Shown: positions 5,808-7,150 of the stretch, piece after piece
Layout: every line of letters begins with the position of its first letter
How positions within the stretch are numbered: position 1 is the stretch's first letter
Source of the DNA: Listeria marthii FSL S4-120
GTDB lineage: Bacteria > Bacillota > Bacilli > Lactobacillales > Listeriaceae
Direction of reading: 5' to 3'
DNA length: 7,150 nucleotides
NCBI GenBank assembly: GCA_000183865.1
Contig: CM001047.1
Span: 930,649 to 937,798 of the forward strand
Made by a program: the position numbers and the translations under genes
The notes under the pieces: generated by a model
What the model was told of the DNA's origin: nothing
Seen by the model: only the letters and a program-made list of their open reading frames with translations
The model's database searches: none

Positions 5808-5857
5808 AAAGCAGTTTGTATCTTGCGTTATGCAGGAAGCAAGCTGTTTTTTGTTTG
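5808..5857 (+). terminator. Rho-independent terminator after the small stress gene
   Basis: AAAGCAGTTTG (5808-5818) pairs with CAAGCTGTTTT (5840-5850) over 11 bp with two wobbles. An inner helix of TATCTTGC with GCAGGAAG (one mismatch) extends it around the loop GTTAT. The T-rich tail runs from 5847 to 5856, broken only by G5853. It starts 4 bp after the stop codon. Confidence 0.85.
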
Positions 5858-5918
5858 TAAAAAACTGCTTATTATAGTAGATATATGTTATCCTGTAGTT
5901 AGACAATAGGGCTCAAGT

Positions 5919-5940
5919 TGTAGGTGAATTTCCTTCTACA
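5919..5940 (+). promoter_or_regulatory. Imperfect dyad upstream of liaI, candidate activator site
   Basis: TGTAG (5919-5923) and CTACA (5936-5940) form the outer arms of a 22-bp imperfect inverted repeat, with further partial symmetry inside (G-T, G-C and A-T pairs). It sits just upstream of the candidate liaI promoter, where a NarL-type activator such as LiaR would bind. I did not match it to a known LiaR consensus, so the assignment is positional only. Confidence 0.35.
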
Positions 5941-5945
5941 GCGGG

Positions 5946-5983
5946 TTATTATACTTGATACATAGCGTTATGATAGGTACAGT
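5946..5983 (+). promoter_or_regulatory. Candidate promoter region of liaI-liaH
   Basis: Two overlapping sigma-A readings exist. TTGATA (5955-5960) with TACAGT (5978-5983) has 17-bp spacing, a good -35 and a moderate -10. TTATTA (5946-5951) with TATGAT (5969-5974) also has 17-bp spacing, a weak -35 and a good -10. A weak -35 would suit an activator-dependent promoter next to the upstream dyad. The leader would be about 40-50 nt. The gap 5804-6031 holds this, the dyad and the preceding terminator, and no gene that I can see. Confidence 0.45.
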
Positions 5984-6031
5984 AATAAAAGAAAATATAT
6001 CAGCGACATTTGGAAGTTAGGAGGTAGACGC

Positions 6032-6346
6032 ATGAGAGCAATATTCCTTGGCATATTAATCGTTTTACTAATAGCGATGATACTTATCGTCTTATGGCCA
6101 GCAATCATGGCAACTATTGGCGCAGTACTCGGCTTTTGGTCACTAAAGAAATTACTTGAAGCAAGATCTGTAAGCGAAAAAGTTATTTATGGTGTTCTAA
6201 TCGGCGTGGGTGCCTTAATAATTCTAGCTAACTTAAAAGGAATTTTGGTTGTTGCAATTATTGGAGCAATCATTTACTTCCTAACTAGAAATAAAAATAA
6301 ACCAAGAAAAAATGATGACGTATTCGACTACCCATACAATAAATAA
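6032..6346 (+). CDS. liaI: LiaI-like small membrane protein
   Basis: This 104-residue protein is very hydrophobic: segments at about 3-38 (one long or two short helices broken at WP, 22-23), 51-67 and 69-85. A basic and acidic cytoplasmic tail follows (RNKNKPRKNDDVFD, ending YPYNK). The pattern, including the SLKKLLEARSVSEKVIYGVLIGVGALII block (37-64), resembles Bacillus LiaI, the membrane anchor that recruits the phage-shock protein LiaH when the envelope is damaged. The identity of the next gene strengthens this. The ATG at 6032 follows AGGAGGT (6019-6025) by 6 nt. The stop lies 16 bp before liaH, so the two form an operon. In Bacillus this operon is driven by the LiaRS two-component system under cell-wall antibiotic stress; the same control here is inference. 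All four Arg codons are AGA, unlike liaH. Confidence 0.8.
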   Translation: MRAIFLGILIVLLIAMILIVLWPAIMATIGAVLGFWSLKKLLEARSVSEKVIYGVLIGVGALIILANLKGILVVAIIGAIIYFLTRNKNKPRKNDDVFDYPYNK

Positions 6347-6362
6347 TTGGAGGAGAAAAAAA

Positions 6363-7150
6363 ATGGCAAACCTATTTGAAAAAATGAAACAATGGAATAA
6401 AGAAGTTAGTGAAAAAATCGAGAAACGTGAAGAAAAACGTCGTAATTCAGTAAGTTACTATATGGATAAAACAAAACAAGAAATGAAAGACGCAGAACGC
6501 ATGGTAGAAAAACAACGCGAACTAAAATCTCTTTTCTATAAAGAATATAAAGAAATGGAAGTTTATGTTGAAAAACGCCGTCGCCAAGCAGAAATTGCAA
6601 AAGAAGCTGGCGAAACAAAATTAGCTGAGTTCGCTTTAGAAGAAGTAGCTCAATACGAAGAACAATTAGAAGCTACGAAAGGACACTATGACCAAGCGTC
6701 CGAACAACTAGACAAATTAGAACTACGCATGCACGAAATGCGCTTAAAATGGAAAAACCTTAAAACACAACATTTAGCTGAAATGGCTGAAAAAAATGCA
6801 ACTGAAACATCCGAAAAAATGGATAAAGTTATCCATGATATGAGCTGGGGCAGCGTTAGCGACTATCATGAAGCGCAAAAACAACGCGACTTAGCCGAAG
6901 AAGCAGAGAAAAAAGCCGACATGAACAAAGAACTATCTCAATCATTCGATGACTTAATGGATGAACTTGAAAAGAAAACAAAGAAAAGTAAAGAAATCAT
7001 CAAAGATAAAGCACAAAACTTTACTACAATGGTAGATGAAATTATCGAACGCGAAAAACAAAATTTCAAAAAACCAGAAAAAGCTTCGATGGAAGATCAA
7101 TTAAATGAACTTGAAAAAGAAGCGGCAAAAGAACAACCAAAAGAAGAAAA
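6363..7150 (+). CDS. liaH: LiaH / PspA-IM30 family phage-shock protein (3' end outside window)
   Basis: An open frame from ATG 6363, behind GGAGGAG (6349-6355) with 7-nt spacing, runs 262 codons to the right edge without a stop. The protein is almost entirely charged helix and coiled coil with no membrane segment, as in PspA, Vipp1 and LiaH. These assemble into large ring- or rod-like ESCRT-III-type oligomers on the inner face of stressed membranes. The block at 71-136 (KRRRQAEIAKEAGETKLAEFALEEV onward, then ATKGHYDQASEQLDKLE) aligns by eye with Bacillus LiaH. An amphipathic N-terminal stretch (MANLFEKMKQW) could touch the membrane. LiaH is about 225 residues, so at least 37 more, rich in Lys and Glu, form an unusual C-terminal tail (about 203-262). 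All 12 Arg codons are CGC or CGT, suggesting selection for high expression. It is the second gene of the liaI operon. Alternative name: pspA-like. Confidence 0.88.
   Translation, partial: MANLFEKMKQWNKEVSEKIEKREEKRRNSVSYYMDKTKQEMKDAERMVEKQRELKSLFYKEYKEMEVYVEKRRRQAEIAKEAGETKLAEFALEEVAQYEEQLEATKGHYDQASEQLDKLELRMHEMRLKWKNLKTQHLAEMAEKNATETSEKMDKVIHDMSWGSVSDYHEAQKQRDLAEEAEKKADMNKELSQSFDDLMDELEKKTKKSKEIIKDKAQNFTTMVDEIIEREKQNFKKPEKASMEDQLNELEKEAAKEQPKEE

Noticed and set aside
5804..6031. Small RNA or short gene in the 228-bp gap before liaI
   Set aside because: The only strong structure is the terminator of the preceding gene. No open frame with a ribosome binding site and no recognisable RNA family was seen.
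6406..6618. Minus-strand open frame opposite liaH
   Set aside because: It is the complement of a strongly coding PspA-type coiled coil; the Phe/Leu-rich translation is the usual mirror of Lys/Glu-rich codons.

Overview
The window looks like a Listeria chromosome segment (Listeria sensu stricto, probably L. monocytogenes or a close relative). The basis is the low-G+C Firmicute composition, strong AGGAGG-type ribosome binding sites, and a gene order I associate with the region just upstream of nagA in that genus. That last point is recall, not a search. Nine protein genes are supported. No rRNA, tRNA, CRISPR array, insertion sequence or phage gene was seen.

Left part (1-1967, minus strand): a FadR-type GntR regulator is followed, with a 4-bp ATGA overlap, by a 12-helix major facilitator of the CynX/NimT/YycB kind. 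This is a self-contained regulator plus transporter cassette. It has a clear sigma-A promoter (1992-2020), and a hairpin at 1-38 follows it. Middle left (2040-3120, plus strand): a divergently transcribed AI-2E-family (PerM-type) membrane protein, whose promoter lies back to back with the GntR promoter.

Middle (3129-4869, minus strand): a two-gene operon of paralogous membrane-anchored DUF915 alpha/beta hydrolases, each with a GHSMGG nucleophile elbow. It converges on the AI-2E gene. One 36-bp palindrome acts as a bidirectional terminator and also encodes the last residues and stop codons of both converging genes.

Right part (5027-7150, plus strand): three transcription units that all encode envelope proteins. 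These are a four-helix DUF4064 protein with its own terminator; a 74-residue single-pass protein behind a strong candidate sigma-B (general stress) promoter, also with its own terminator; and a LiaI-like membrane protein followed 16 bp later by a LiaH/PspA/IM30 coiled-coil protein. The last gene is intact at its start but runs off the right edge.

Apart from the regulator, every product is predicted to sit in, on or beside the cytoplasmic membrane. The right half reads as an envelope-stress neighbourhood: LiaI anchors LiaH at a damaged membrane, and the sigma-B gene responds to general stress. A functional link between these and the hydrolases or AI-2E protein is only inferred from position. 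I see no clearly new multi-gene system. The points most worth a second look are the double-coding terminator, the sigma-B promoter abutting a terminator, the long charged tail of the LiaH protein, and the sharp arginine-codon contrast between liaI and liaH.
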